From NCBI RefSeq assembly GCF_021018805.1, contig NW_026960609.1:2542001-2606000 (forward strand): 64,000 nucleotides of DNA, given 5' to 3'. Position 1 is the first letter of the stretch; the number at the start of each line of letters is the position of its first letter. Positions 1-11,597 of this stretch are shown here, piece after piece. The translations under genes were made by a program, and so were the position numbers. The notes under the pieces were generated by a model that did no database searches, was not told the origin of the DNA, and saw nothing but the letters and a program-made list of their open reading frames with translations. This DNA comes from Prinia subflava (lineage: Eukaryota > Chordata > Aves > Passeriformes > Cisticolidae).

Positions 1-2
1 AC

Positions 3-239
3 AACGGTACGCAGGTCACAAAGGCAGCTTTATGGAGAAAACGTAAAGAGAAGGACACGTGGGAAGAACTCCCCTTTCCCCCTAGTCCCTGTCCAGATGA
101 TTGTGTTTTAAGTCTTTTCCAGTTACACTGCATTGAGCCCAGACCCGAGCCTCAATCCAAAAGAGCACCATGTGGATACCACTGTTCCTGGTTGCCTGCT
201 TTGTCCCACAAACGCAGGGGTAGATCGTGCCGCAGCTGA
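3..239 (+). pseudogene. pol: pol 3' end (integrase C-terminal tail) of ERV-A
   Basis: Frame 3 is open from the window edge to TGA at 237-239. It begins with a basic stretch (WRKRKEKD) that resembles the basic tail after the integrase C-terminal domain of ERV-C (KRKRERDD). It overlaps the env start at 170 in another frame, a normal pol/env overlap for class II retroviruses. Only the last ~78 codons are visible, so the state of the rest of pol is unknown. The call rests on position and weak similarity, not on a catalytic motif. Confidence 0.45.
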
Positions 240-1595
240 AGGCCAATGTGTGGGCCACGCTTGCCAGAGCTATGGGCCAAGACCACATTTGTTTGTCCTC
301 GGCATCAGCAGCCGATCCATTGTCGACCTGTCTTGTGGGGAATCCTTTTAAGCCTGAGGAATTCCCCCCTCCGCTGCTGAAAATGATGGCTGATGTTAAC
401 AGACTGAAACCACCCCATAGAGTTGCTTGGTCCTCCATTTCCCACAAAGTAGATATACCCATCCATAACCCCTTAGTTTTGTGGAGAGATTATGTTGCCA
501 CCATGCCTCAGTTGTCTGAAGTCCCCGTTGAGTTTGAGATCCTTGGTTCCTCCAGCTCCACGTGGTGTGTTCAGTTTATGTCTGATCCACCCAAAGGCCA
601 GGAGAAGCTGTTCCTCCCAGTTCTCCAGATAAAGGAAGTATATAAAGCCCGAACGTAGTGTGACAGGATGACCCATGTAATAATGGCCTCTGCTCTAAAT
701 TATAAACCCCTAGCCCTCCCCAAAGGTAGTTTCTTTTTTTTGTGGTGACCCAGCATGGGCAGGCATCCCCCCTCGCCTGACAGGAGGTCCAAGCGCCCTT
801 GGCTGTTTGAGCCTGTTTACCCCAAATAAAACCCAAATTATGAATTGCAGAAAGAAAAATTCTACTGTTATTTTGGCCTCTGAAAAGATCCAAAAGAGAG
901 ATCTGGCTGATCTGGACCCAGACTGTGACTCCGAAATTGTTCATTGGTCTAGACCTAAAGGTGTTGCGATTACAATCTTTTTGCCGTGGGTCTCGGTGGC
1001 AAAAGCACTCGGAGAATTGGGCCATCTAGAGTGCTGGGTGGCTAAACAGGCCAGCTTTACTTCCAATGCCCTGGCTGACCTCCTGGCAGACGAGATTACA
1101 AGGCAGGCAACACTTCAAAACAGAGCCGCAATGGATTATATCCTCCTCCTCCATCGCCATTGCTGTGAGGAGTTTGAAGGACTCTGTTGTTTAATCTAAC
1201 CTCGAAAGCAGAAAACATCCATAAGACTATTAATCAGATGCGGGACCTGGTACACGAAATCAAGCAGGAAAACGATTGGTTCAGTGGACTTTTCAAGGGT
1301 TGGGGGCTCTCGGGTTGGGCAAGTTCTATTTTAAAAACTTGTTTCTTAGATGTGTTTATCCTTATCATTGTTGCAATTGCCTTTGGAATTATTAAGAAGA
1401 TGATCAGTAAGTTGATTTTTGGGTGCTACCTCTCCCCCTTCCGTGAATCAAGTTACCATTCCAAGTGCTCCGGAAGAGTACGAAATGGATGAGATAGAGG
1501 ATGCAGAGGAGCAGCCTCTCCCTTCTTACCCTCCTTATGAAGAATGGGTTGCTGAGTCATACCCACAATTTGAATATCCTCCACCACCCTTCTAA
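170..1595 (+). pseudogene. env: env of ERV-A, broken by stops and frameshifts
   Basis: The ATG at 170 starts a hydrophobic signal-peptide-like segment of 17 codons that ends at an in-frame TAG (221-223). The SU frame then continues to a stop at 656-658. SU resumes in another frame after about 735 (AWAGIP-like block, FTPNK), runs through the LQNRAA immunosuppressive-type segment and the CX6CC motif (CEEFEGLCC), and breaks again at ~1187, where a T run is one base short compared with ERV-C. The membrane anchor follows (hydrophobic stretch near 1340-1400). An acidic, Pro/Tyr-rich tail reads in a further frame to TAA at 1593-1595. The lesions are one nonsense codon, at least two frameshifts, and probably a third before the tail. 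Family assignment is strong; no complete product can be made. Confidence 0.85.
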
Positions 1596-1608
1596 TTCTC
1601 ATCATTTT

Positions 1609-1626
1609 AAAAAGAAAAGGGGGAGA
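1609..1626 (+). promoter_or_regulatory. Polypurine tract of ERV-A
   Basis: An all-purine run rich in A then G lies directly before the TG that opens the 3' LTR. In retroviruses this is the plus-strand DNA primer. Confidence 0.8.
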
Positions 1627-2278
1627 TGTAGTGGTGTGTTAATGAGTTCTTTATAAGTTTTTCTAAGTTCTTTGTAAGATGGTTTGTTCTTTGTACAGCC
1701 GGTTTTGCCTTCCTGTTAGTTGCCCCTAGAACTCCCCCAGTAACTGTTAGGTGTCAATCCTTTCCCCCCTCCTCCCTGGAGCCTGCCTGTCATCTCAGAG
1801 TCCTGCCTCAGAGCTAGAAAGTTCTATCAGGGGCTTCGAGTGATAGGCTAGGTTCAGGGAAAAACCCCTCCTCTCCCTCATGTGTGGTCCTCGTTTGTGT
1901 CAGTCACCTTCCTAGCCTCTCCTGTGTTGAACCCAATTGGTTGTACCCTCCTCACCGCACTCTGTATCGCCCCCCCATAAAAGAGGGGGGGGGTGGTACC
2001 AAAAAGCCAAAAGTGGCTCAGTCAGAGCAAGTTCTTGGCAGGTGGGGAGGCTCTGCCTGACCCCTCAAATAAACCCCCTTGGATTTACTCAGCCAGCTCC
2101 TCCCTTTATTCTCCGCCATCGTCTGCCCCTTGCCACCTGTGCCCTCGACATTTTCTCGGAACCAAGACCTACTGGATCAGCTTTGCTTGCGCTGCTTGCC
2201 AGCCGTACCTGCTGCTTGCCGTGGTGCCTGAGCTAGCCTGGGCAGGGCGGGACTGCATTCTGAAAGGCACCAGAGACA
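1627..2278 (+). repeat. 3' LTR of ERV-A (652 bp)
   Basis: It begins TGTAGTGGTG and ends ...AGAGACA, matching the solo LTR at 39748-40397 nearly throughout. It carries a TATA-like CATAAAAG at 1976-1983 and an AATAAA poly(A) signal at 2068-2073, about 90 bp apart, so U3, R and U5 can be placed roughly. The solo copy has a small TTTATATT insertion near its 5' end that this copy lacks. Confidence 0.9.
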
Positions 2279-2579
2279 GATAGTAAAGGTCCCCAGAGTG
2301 TCAGTAATCCACTCATTATACACCAAAGTGAAATTTAAACTGCTAATGTCCTTCTGTACAAACCACAGTGGTCTTTCACAATTTTTAATTTTCTACTTTC
2401 ATATAGCAGTCCCATTAAATTCATAGAAGTGTGACTAGATATTTTGCCTAAGGTAAAGATATAGCTTTTGTTCATTTTTTTTTTAACTTTGAAAAATATT
2501 ACAGAGCTTGAAAATAAAACAGCCCTCATAGAAACAAACAAGAAAAAAGACCTGAAAAGTACTTTTGACTTTGACCATA

Positions 2580-4016
2580 TGTTCTGGTTTGAAGGGGGAA
2601 GTGAGTTTTCCAAGAAGTTGTGGGCAAACCAATCAGTGGTCAGGTTGTATACTGGCACCTGGAGTAGCCACTGAGGGTTTGGACACGCCTCTGAGAACAC
2701 AAGGGGTTAAAAGCAAGGACTCCCAGAGGGATTTCCTTTTGAGTTCTGGTTTCAGGAGAGATGCATCTTCTTCTCCCCCGCCCAGCTTACAAGGCTGGGT
2801 GGGGGAGGGGGAGGGAAACCATGCGGCCCAGGCTGAGGTAGGCCGGTGCCCCGGGGGAGAAGAGAGTGAAAGGGACTGGAGCTGAGCCAGCCCCATCCAG
2901 GATGGAGGGGTGAAGAACTGTGGAGGTGCCTTCCATCTCCCCCCCCCTCCATTCTGTCGCCCCCTCCCCCCCCAGGGAGAAGGTGCCCAGCGGCGTGTGG
3001 GAGTGCTGAGCCTGAGTGCCCGAGCCGGGAGCCAGAAGCTTTTAACTCTTTCTGAGGCAGAAGAAAACTTTTTCCAGACATTGATTCTCATGGCTGGTGG
3101 TTTCAGAAGAGAGAGAGACAGCCTGGGACTGAGATGATAAAACAAGATGAAAAGAATCCCAGATGGGCAGAGATGAAGAGGAGTGGCTTTTTGGGCTGGA
3201 CTTTTCTTGCATAATGTTAGCCATAGACTGAACCTGAATTTTCCTGAACATAAGACTGTATTTGGGTGGATGCATTTGGCTCGAACCAAAGCCTTTGTGG
3301 CAGTGATTGCCACTGTAAGAGTGGAGTGAACAGAGAAGAGAGGAAGAGGGTGTGGTGGTGCCCTCTGTCTTGAGGGATGAAGGGATGAAGATCTCTGTTC
3401 TTGGAACCCTCGGCCCCAGGGGAAAATGGGGGGGACTTCTGTCCCAATATGAGAAGATGGCTGGTTTTTGGTACTTGGCCAAGCATCCTTAAAGAGCCCT
3501 ATATGCGATTTTGGTCCATGGACAGTGGTGAGAGCCAGGAGGGTGTCACCATGGCAGACTTCTCCTGGCAGTGCCATGGGGGACATGGGAACACGGGAGG
3601 GTGGACCTGTGTTTCCTGTGGGAAGTCTATGGTGCAAGAGAGACTCCTCTCTCCCTGGATGAATTGAAGATTGGTTTTTTTTGAGTGATGATGACTTTGA
3701 TTGGGAACCCAGGGTTTTGGTTTAGGCAAGTAAGATGAAGGGTAACGTGTAAGTGTTAAAAGTTAGAGTGTGGAATGGGTGGAAATTAGGGGAGGAGAAG
3801 AAATGTTCTGGGAGGTTTTCATTTGTGGTTTTTTTGTGTGTCTACGTTTTTTTTTTCTTTTCCATATTCTGTTCTTATGTAGTTTAATAAAGTTTTCTGT
3901 CTATTTCAAGTTTTGGGCCTGCTCTGCTCTGTTCTTGACCACATCTCACAGTAGTTTGTTAGGAAAAACATACACTCATGGGTGCACTGGCATCTGGCCA
4001 GCACCAACCCATGACA
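2580..4016 (+). repeat. Solo LTR, 1437 bp, ERVL-like
   Basis: It starts TGTTCTGGTTTG, ends ...CCCATGACA, and is flanked by the 5-bp duplication CCATA (2575-2579 and 4017-4021). An AATAAA signal lies at 3886-3891, followed by a T/G-rich stretch. The 5-bp duplication and the long LTR fit class III (ERVL-type) elements. No internal sequence is present, so it is the product of LTR-LTR recombination. Short open frames inside it show no recognisable domain. Confidence 0.8.
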
Positions 4017-4021
4017 CCATA

Positions 4022-4715
4022 GTGTTTCTAATCTGGGATCAGTTTGAGAAAATCTGTTTCATGTTTTCTCAAATTGTCTGAGAGTCTTCAAATGCCACAT
4101 CTGACAAAAGCAGAATTTGTCAGGATGTTACTCAGACTTATTATTTTGATAAAGAAATTAACATAACAGAAGACACTGCAAACCTAATAACCTGGTCCAA
4201 TAATAGAATGGAAAATGTTTTTTAAAAAAATTAAAATGAAAGGTGATGGTGTTTTCCCTTTGCCATACCAAGTGTTCTTCATTTGTCTCACAAAAATAAC
4301 TTATATGCCTTTTTTTCACTGGGTATAATAGACTCATTTACATGTGCAAAATGAAAATTCACGCCATAGAACTACACTCAGAAAACATTGTATCAAATCT
4401 TCACCTCTACTGAGAATAACACTGACAAAGCTTATTTTTGATCCGGTTGTATTGCTTAGGAATAACTGGCTAGACAGAAGCAAAACTTGCTGAGGTGAAG
4501 TTTCTGTTTCCCCTAATCTCCAAGTACAAATTGTACAAGTAATTGTAGTCCTTTTCCACTTATGGTGTTCAGACTCTTCCAGTGGTTTCTAATCTGTATG
4601 AAAGGACAGATAGCTGTAGGAGTGCTTCCAGCAAACCTCTTCCGTCTCTCTCAATTGTCCTGTGTCACTTCTTCCTTTCTCCCTTATCTTTCTTTTTGGT
4701 CTTTTTTTTTTCTCA
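4022..4715. other. AT-rich unique DNA between two solo LTRs
   Basis: No gene or repeat recognised. A pyrimidine-rich stretch (4650-4720) leads into the next LTR. Confidence 0.5.
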
Positions 4716-4720
4716 CCTGC

Positions 4721-5514
4721 TGTTGGGGGTTAGATTTGGTTTTGTTTTTTTCTCTTCTCACAGAATTTTTTCCCATAAGTTTCCAAAAGCCTTGATGACT
4801 ACTTAGTCAGAACAAAAAGAGTGCTTGAGGGATATAGCAGCACGAGGCTACACCTATTGTTTTTGAGTCCCTGGGAGTGTCCCTCAGAGGGGAGAGATGA
4901 TGACCTTTGGGAAAGGCAAAAAAGACAGATCTGGGGGAGGGGGTGGCACTCTTGCTCTCAGCGCCGAGGAGGACGGTCAGGCTGCCCTCTGCCTCTGCCT
5001 CGTCCTGGGAAATCTATCGTCATCTGCTGTGTACCCGGGAATCCTGAACTCGCTTTCTCCAGCCTCTCCCCCCACCGCCGCTGCTTCTTCGGACCTTTGA
5101 GGCTCTCCTGCTACTCTGTATCCCTGCACTGCCCAGCCCTGCCGGGACACCCCTGCTGCTCCAGCTGCCAGTGCAGACCTCATCTCATCCACCAGCCCGG
5201 GACTTTTCCTTCCTTCCAGTTCGGCCTCTCGGAGTCCTGCAGGGGCACCCAGATCAAACTGCTCTGGGCTTTTTGTAAAAGAAAGCCCTCAAGGTTCTTG
5301 GTTCTGTTTATTATTGATGCTGTAGTTGTTGTTTGTTTGTCGTTTTGTCATATATACTAGTAAAGAACTGTTATTCCTACCCCCATACCTCTGCCTGAAA
5401 GCTCCTTTAATTTTCCTTTTAATTGGAATAATTTGGAGGGAGGGGATTTGAATTCTCCATCTCTAGGGAGGTCCTGCCCCTTCCTAGCAGATATCTGTCT
5501 TTCAAACCAAGACA
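4721..5514 (+). repeat. Solo LTR, 794 bp, ERVL-like
   Basis: It opens TGTTGGGGGTTAG, closes ...AAACCAAGACA, and is flanked by CCTGC (4716-4720 and 5515-5519). The 3' part (AGTAAAGAACTGTTATTCC and the final ~40 bp) is clearly related to the interrupted LTR ending at 36238. The middle is C-rich (4960-5250), and its open frames look like low-complexity translations, not genes. Confidence 0.8.
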
Positions 5515-5519
5515 CCTGC

Positions 5520-7118
5520 CCAGAGGATTCAAGTCTTGAATAAGGAATGGAATATGCTGTATTTTAAATTGTTGACTGTTCTGTAGTTCTGACATTCAAA
5601 TGTAAGAGAAAGGACCTGTGTCTAGGAGTCATTCTCAGGTCTGAAAGAAGCACCAAATTTAAATGCTGAGTACAATGTCTGGACCACTGCTTTGGATGTA
5701 ATTGACTGTGCATCAGAGGAAAGATAGCTGTCACCCGTCATGAAGATAATTTTGGCAAGAGGAAGAGACAGAAAGAAGGGGTATGAGTGTTTTTTACTAG
5801 GGAAAAAAAGATTATAAGTTAATGGAAGAGTGTGAAAGTTATGTCCTAATAGAAGTTCCTCTGTAGAGTCTTTGGTGTTTGGTATACAATAAAGCTATCA
5901 ATTTTTCTTTCTAGCTTCAGTTTTGGAAAGTAATTGATGTACAAAGATATCACCCCATGCGTTACTGGATGTATTTTAAGTTTTATGGATTATTTGAATT
6001 TATTTTGTGGAATTTTATTTTTGTCTGCTTAGCTAGAGGTTAACACAGCATTAAGTCAACTACTTTTCAGGAAATGCAAGAGTAAAATGTCAGTTTCCCA
6101 AGTATTTATCACGAGATTTTGGAAGCATAATAGCAGATCTACATTTCTAACTCAATCACAATTAATTTAATTTGGTGCTTTCCAGACTTTGGAGAATTTT
6201 CATTTAATAAGAAGTTTAGCTGATCTGGGTAACATTTGAATGCTAGGAGGCATTCTGATATGATTTCTTTCTGCCAGTGTAGACTAAAATGATTAATGAT
6301 TCATTGTACAAATGTCTTGGTCGGGTAGTATATTACAGCTGGTATTACATGGTTTCTGTTTGGGTTTTGTAGTAAATAAAATTAATTAATTGCAATTGGT
6401 AGTTTGGAAAAACTGTTTCTTTGAGTAATAATTTTTTTTTGAATAAAGGGCTATTTAGGTTAATTTCATATGTGTTCATTCTGAAGAAAATATGGTGACA
6501 TAAGGGCACCTAGCTGTGTGTTGCAGTTTGTTTGAGACTGACTTTGGATGGTGCCTGGTTCAATGGAATAAGTTGTGTTTGTGGATTTTCTGTATGTGAC
6601 AATTTTGAAGTTGACACCCTATATGTTCATCACAGTGTCTATGAAAGTTATGATGGTGTAGGCATATATCAGCTTGATAGAAGTATAATACTTAGTTGAT
6701 GGAGAAAATCAGTGATAAAACACAGGCTTATGGTGCAAATGTTGGAAATGTGTTGCACAGGCTTAGAGAAGGTTTGGTGATCCAGCTGCTTTAGATATTT
6801 TCTTTGTCATGTCAGTATATTTTGGGACTGTGTCGGTATATTATGTATGAATGGTTGATACTACATAATTCTGATATTGGCTAAATTGAAGTGTTTCCGC
6901 AAGTCTTGGGATTGCTTGCTCTCTGAATTTGTTGGAATTCAAACTTATTCTTCCACTTGAAATCCTCTAGAATTAGTTAGATTAAGGAGGTGTTTGAGTG
7001 TTTTCTAATTTTTGTTGGTATTTGCATATTGATATGCATTGTTTTAAAATGCCAATTTCTATTAGATGCTAAGATATGAAGCAGTAGTCCTGACATATAT
7101 CAATGTGAATTTTAAGTA
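5520..7118. other. AT-rich unique DNA, no gene seen
   Basis: Intron-like or intergenic sequence with many short stop-bounded frames. I see no domain, tandem repeat or recognisable mobile element before the ERV-B target site. Confidence 0.5.
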
Positions 7119-7124
7119 AGAGTC

Positions 7125-7524
7125 TGAAGCCGAGCTCTGGTAAAGCCGGGGACTAGAGTAACGTGAGACCAACCAGTATGGTTTCCAGCACGAACTCCGC
7201 TTTATTCCGCGAGATGGCGGGTTATATACAGAGTAAATAGTTTACAGTTAGCAGGTGCACTGTGATAGGCAGTGGACATACAGAAGCATGCAAACAATCC
7301 AGGGTTAAGGTAGCTACGGAGACTTAGTGCCATTACCTCTATGCTGTAAGTGTCCATACCTTAACACATTCCTAGTAGCAGATAAGTTTATCTGCTACTA
7401 CGTATGCTGAACGTTCTGCGGCCTACTAGACCCAGGCCTGAGGCCTAGTTCGGCCTAGTTTGGAACAGCTCAAATGGTATCTGTGAGCATGTCATGCCCA
7501 CGATACCTGAGAAACTCAGCCACA
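7125..7524 (-). repeat. 3' LTR of ERV-B (400 bp)
   Basis: On the minus strand it runs TG...TTCA. It has a TATATAA box at 7222-7228 and AATAAA at 7201-7206, only ~15 bp apart, so the poly(A) signal lies about where transcription should start, as in retroviruses with a very short R. The last ~18 codons of env read into this LTR. Confidence 0.92.
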
Positions 7525-8801
7525 GTTCCCCCTTTTTCTTTTTGGGCTATCCGAACTGACGTTAAGGCACGGCTGGCTAATTTGCGCATACATTGTATTA
7601 AGCAAGGCACTATTATTAAAACCACTATGACAGCAATAAAAATCATTATACCAAAACGAATTAAATCCACAATCCACCCAGTGAGATTCCAAGACTTCAG
7701 CCAATTGTCAAACGGAGTGTTTTCAACTACAAGGTGTTTCATGTTGTCCCTCAACTGCGCTAACTGCTGATGTATCGACCGTGAGTGGTCTGATAAATTC
7801 ATGCAGCACATGCCTTCAAACTCTTCGCATCCATGCCCCTGAGCCAAAAGAAGGAAGTCAATCGCGGCTCAGTTCTGGAGCACTGAATGGCGAATGCCAC
7901 TAACATCTTCAGCAAGCTCACTCAACAACTTCGTCGTTATATTAATCTGTTTCCCTGTCCAGCAGGCCAAATGTTTCAGTTGTGTGAGGGCTTGTGCTGA
8001 AGCAACTCCTGGGGCAAAAACGGATGCTGAGATCACGGCTGCAGGCTGCCATAACTTAACTTGATCTCTGCACTTGGGGCCTAGTTGAGACATACTGCGT
8101 TTGACTCGTCGGGCCTTTTGTGGCAAGCCTAGAACCTGGTGAATAGTAGGTGCAAACAGGGTTAGTTTACCAAAATAACACGGTCCTCCTACACTGCTTG
8201 GAGGTACTGTGGACCATGCTCTATCTCCACAAACTAGAAAGATTCCTGGTGGCAATCTCTTAGCAGCTGTTGTCAATTGTGTGACAGATCTGACCCAATT
8301 ATTACAATACTCAGTGTAATTGTAATACAATGGTGAATGAGGAGACAACCACATATCATGGCTTTTCAACTGCTGCTCGTCTATGATCAATAGACTTGAA
8401 TTTACTGCAAAGCACCCAAAGACAAGACAATAGTTTCCTGGCACAGAACCTAAAAGATCAAACTCCTGAGGCTCTGGACCAGCAGTTCTAAGGTTTCGCG
8501 CTATGGCAGCAGCTTGTGGCCCTAAAGCACCTTTTGGGTCAATGCTGACAGGGGTTAAAGACTTGAACTCTGCCATGGAGGTCAGTGGAACTCCAATCAA
8601 GCAGGTTCTAAAAGGATTGGATGGTGTAGCTAGAGAGAAACAAAAGGAATCCTGTTTAGTTTGTTTGGCCCAAGTAACCCACATGTTCTCCCTCGTGTCA
8701 ATGTTAAACATCCCTGCTCTTGTTTCTACTACCACGCTGATTAAAACCAACACCCTCATGCTTAACATTTCACCCATTGTGAAAAGCAAACAGTGTAGCA
8801 C
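7470..8801 (-). pseudogene. env: env of ERV-B, one nonsense codon
   Basis: One frame spans SU and TM and is broken only by TGA at 7869-7871, just after LQN of the LQN(R)AAID segment. The position and base context suggest a CGA-to-TGA change. SU begins with a hydrophobic signal region after an ATG at or just below 8801, then a Cys-containing receptor-binding region. A basic RVKR motif, the usual furin site, marks the SU/TM boundary. TM has the CX6CC motif (CEEFEGMCC), a heptad-like helix, a membrane anchor (IFIAVIVVLIIVPCLI) and a ~35-residue tail ending inside the LTR. The resemblance is to alpharetrovirus-type Env. The stop would leave a truncated product lacking the anchor. Confidence 0.9.
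7525..7543 (-). promoter_or_regulatory. Polypurine tract of ERV-B
   Basis: On the minus strand this is an A-rich, then G-rich purine run abutting the 3' LTR, the expected plus-strand primer. It lies inside the env reading frame. Confidence 0.75.
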
Positions 8802-8981
8802 ACAGGCTATTAACTTAAAACCTTAACCAATAACTTATCGTGTCTCTAAGTGTCAAGCTATTGCAGTGCAATGATATTATTATTAAAACAGTCAATTTTC
8901 AGCACTCTCCGCGTCTTCTTGAGGTGCTTCAGGTAAGTCGTCGCTGTCTCCGTGAGTGTCTCTAGGAGTGTCACTGCCGGT

Positions 8982-11597
8982 TCATATCTTTTCTTGTGGA
9001 CACGCACGAGTAAAGCGACTCGGCACCCAGACAGGTCCTGCTTCTCCTGCAGAAACACACATATAACCAGGACCATTAAACAAGACTGGACTGGGTCCCT
9101 GCCATTCACCCGTTCGCATGTCCTTATGATATACGTAAAGTCCTGGGATTGCTTGTGGTCTCCCTTCTTTCACAGCCTGGTGGTGGATGACAACTGCAGG
9201 CTCTTCTCGCCCTTCTGCTAGGCATAAGTAATTTAAAGTAAACAGTACTTTAGATAAGCGATTGGTCACATCTAGGTCATTATTTTGTTTTTGCTTTGCG
9301 AGATACTCTTTCAGCATCCAATGAGCCCGTTCCACAATGGCTTGGCCAGCAGGAGAGTGAGGAATCCCGGTAGTATGTTTGACTCCCCACTTCTGCAGAA
9401 ACCTGGCAACTCGTTGTCCCGCATAAGCTGGACCATTGTCAGTCTTGATTTCTGCAGGCACTCCCATCACTGAAAAGCAAACAGTCAAATGTCTCTCAAT
9501 GTGCAGAGCTCTTTCCCCAGTTTGTGCTGTGGCCCAAATGAATTTGGAGTAGGTGTCAATAGTGACATGAACATATTTCAGCCTTCCAAACTCTGGGATG
9601 TGTGTTACATCCATCTGCCACAGTTCCAGGGCTTTCATGCCTCGAGGATTCGTGCCTAGACCAAGACCTGGCCCATGATGACTACATTGAGGGCAGGCAC
9701 GCACGATCCCTTGCACATCGTTCATAGATATTTGAAATTGCCGACTCAAAGCTCTAGCATTCTGATGGAAATTCTCGTGGCTGTTGCGAGCTCTTACAAA
9801 TTTGCTTTCAGGAGGGACATGGGCAACGCAACTGACTGCAGCATCTGCCCGTGCATTGCCTTCTCCCAAACCATTGCTGCACTGATGACTACGAATGTGC
9901 ATCACGCAAAAGGCATGCTGACGCTGTCTGAGTATACTCCTCAGTCGTAGAAATAGTTCTCCGAGGCGCTGATTCTGAGTGGTCTTGATGAGTGCATCTT
10001 CGATTCTTTGTACCACTCCAACCACATACAAAGAATCTGACACCACATTAAGAGGTTCCTTATTCCAGGTTTGCAAAGCCCAACACACTGCTCCCAGTTC
10101 CAGGGTCTGCAAGCTGTCTCCGGCTTCACTGTGGATTAAATGCTGCTTCCATTCTCCTTGCTGTTTCCACACACACACAGCTCTTTGTGTCTTTCGGCCA
10201 GCATCTGTATAAACTGTTCTACCTTCCACAGGTGTCATGGAACACAGAGGCTTCTCCAGCCACTGATGGCGTACAATCAGAGTCCACATCGGACCCTCTG
10301 GCTGTCGGTTGTGAACCACACCTGTAAAACCTAACAATGCTTCTTGCAGCTCCACAGAATGTCTCAGCTTCCAGTCTAGATCTTAATTTCTGATAGGAAC
10401 ACTGATATCTGCCGGTTCTTCCCCATCGATCTCTAAAATCCTATCTCTCCCTTTCCTGATGAGCATGGCAAGGGCTTCTGTTCGTGTCATAACAAGACTC
10501 TTCGGCTGTACAGACAAGAACACCCATTCAATCACACCAACTGTCGACTGTAACCTAGACTGGTGTTCCCCCTTTTTCTTTTGCCATTGAAAGATAATGG
10601 CAAACGGACAGGCATCTGCGTTGGAGAGGAACAGTGACAGTGGGAGGTGTTCTATACGGCGAATGCTCCAACCACGTTGTAGCTTTTCTGACACCTTTAT
10701 TAAGGCTCGTCGTTGCTCAGGGGTGCATTGTCGAGGGCTACTGGCATCATCACCATGTAGCCATGGCAGAAGCGGTTGCAAGTCATCATTGATAATTCCT
10801 ACAATGGTGTGAACCCATTGCAGGTCTCCAAAGAGTCTCTGAGCATCATATAATGTAGAAATGTTGGTATGTAAAATAATTTTCTGCGGCCGGATACGTG
10901 CACTCGTGATCAACCATCCTAAGTATTTCCATGGAGCTGATCGCTGTATTTTTTCCGGGGCCACAGTCAGACCGCGATGCTTTAACTGTGTGACTAGCCA
11001 GTTTAATTCCTCTGTGAGCAGAGGCTCTTTAGTAGCAATGAGGATATCATCAACATAATGATAAATTAGTGCATTGGAAAAACGCTGACGAATTGGCTGA
11101 AAAGCCCAATTGACAAAAATCTGGCACATGGTAGGTGAGGTACGACTTCCCTGAGGAAGAGTTACCCATTCATACCGCTGTGCTGGAGCTGCTCTGTTAA
11201 TAGATGGCACAGTGAAGGTAAAGCGCTGAGTATCTTCAGGATGGAGTGGGATAGTGAAAAAACAGTCCTTCAAATCGATGATCACAATGTCCCACCCTTG
11301 AGGAATCATAGTCGGTGCTGGCAAGCCTGGTTGCAGGGCACCCATCGCTTGCATCTGCTCGTTGACCTTGCGAAGGTCATGTAATAGTCTCCATTTCCCT
11401 GATTTTTTAGGGATGACAAAAATCGGTGTATTCCATGGACTCACTAAGGGTCGAATGTGACCCGCTTTTAATTGTTCCTGCACCAATTGCTTGGTAATTC
11501 GCAGCCTCTTCTCTGTCATTGGCCACTGCTCAACCCACACACGGGTATCAGTTAACCAGGTGATTTTTAAAATGGGTGGCTGCTCTGCAGTGGCCAC
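8982..11597 (-). pseudogene. pol: pol of ERV-B (RT, RNase H, integrase), one nonsense codon
   Basis: A single frame covers reverse transcriptase, RNase H and integrase, broken by one TAA at 10383-10385 between the RT connection region and RNase H. RT has [31 protein letters not shown] and the active-site YVDD (11046-11057). RNase H has TDAG and an SDSLY-type Asp. Integrase has the N-terminal HHCC (H...H and CPQC) and the three acidic residues in WQMDVT, KTDNGPAY and AIVERAH. The C-terminal domain ends with GYMCV and VPSRF. Pol is entered by a -1 shift from pro near 11603-11609. Apart from the TAA all catalytic residues look normal. Confidence 0.93.

Larger units (their letters stand above)
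1..2278 (+). mobile_element. ERV-A, 3' part of a class II-type provirus
   Basis: The window opens inside a plus-strand provirus. In order it shows the end of pol, an overlapping env remnant, a polypurine tract and a 3' LTR; the 5' half lies outside the window. The env is the same type as in ERV-C further along (shared SU motif around GQDHICL and a CX6CC transmembrane subunit). A solo LTR of the same family at 39748-40397 confirms the LTR ends. The 3' flank is GATAGT (2279-2284), but the matching 5' copy cannot be seen. Env is broken at several points, so this copy cannot encode a complete Env. Confidence 0.85.

Noticed and set aside
2633..3637. 334-codon minus frame inside the first solo LTR
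   Set aside because: Lies wholly in a non-coding LTR bounded by a duplication; Ser/Pro-rich with no motif.
4821..5360. 179-codon plus frame in the second solo LTR
   Set aside because: Low-complexity Ser/Cys/Pro-rich translation of C-rich LTR DNA.
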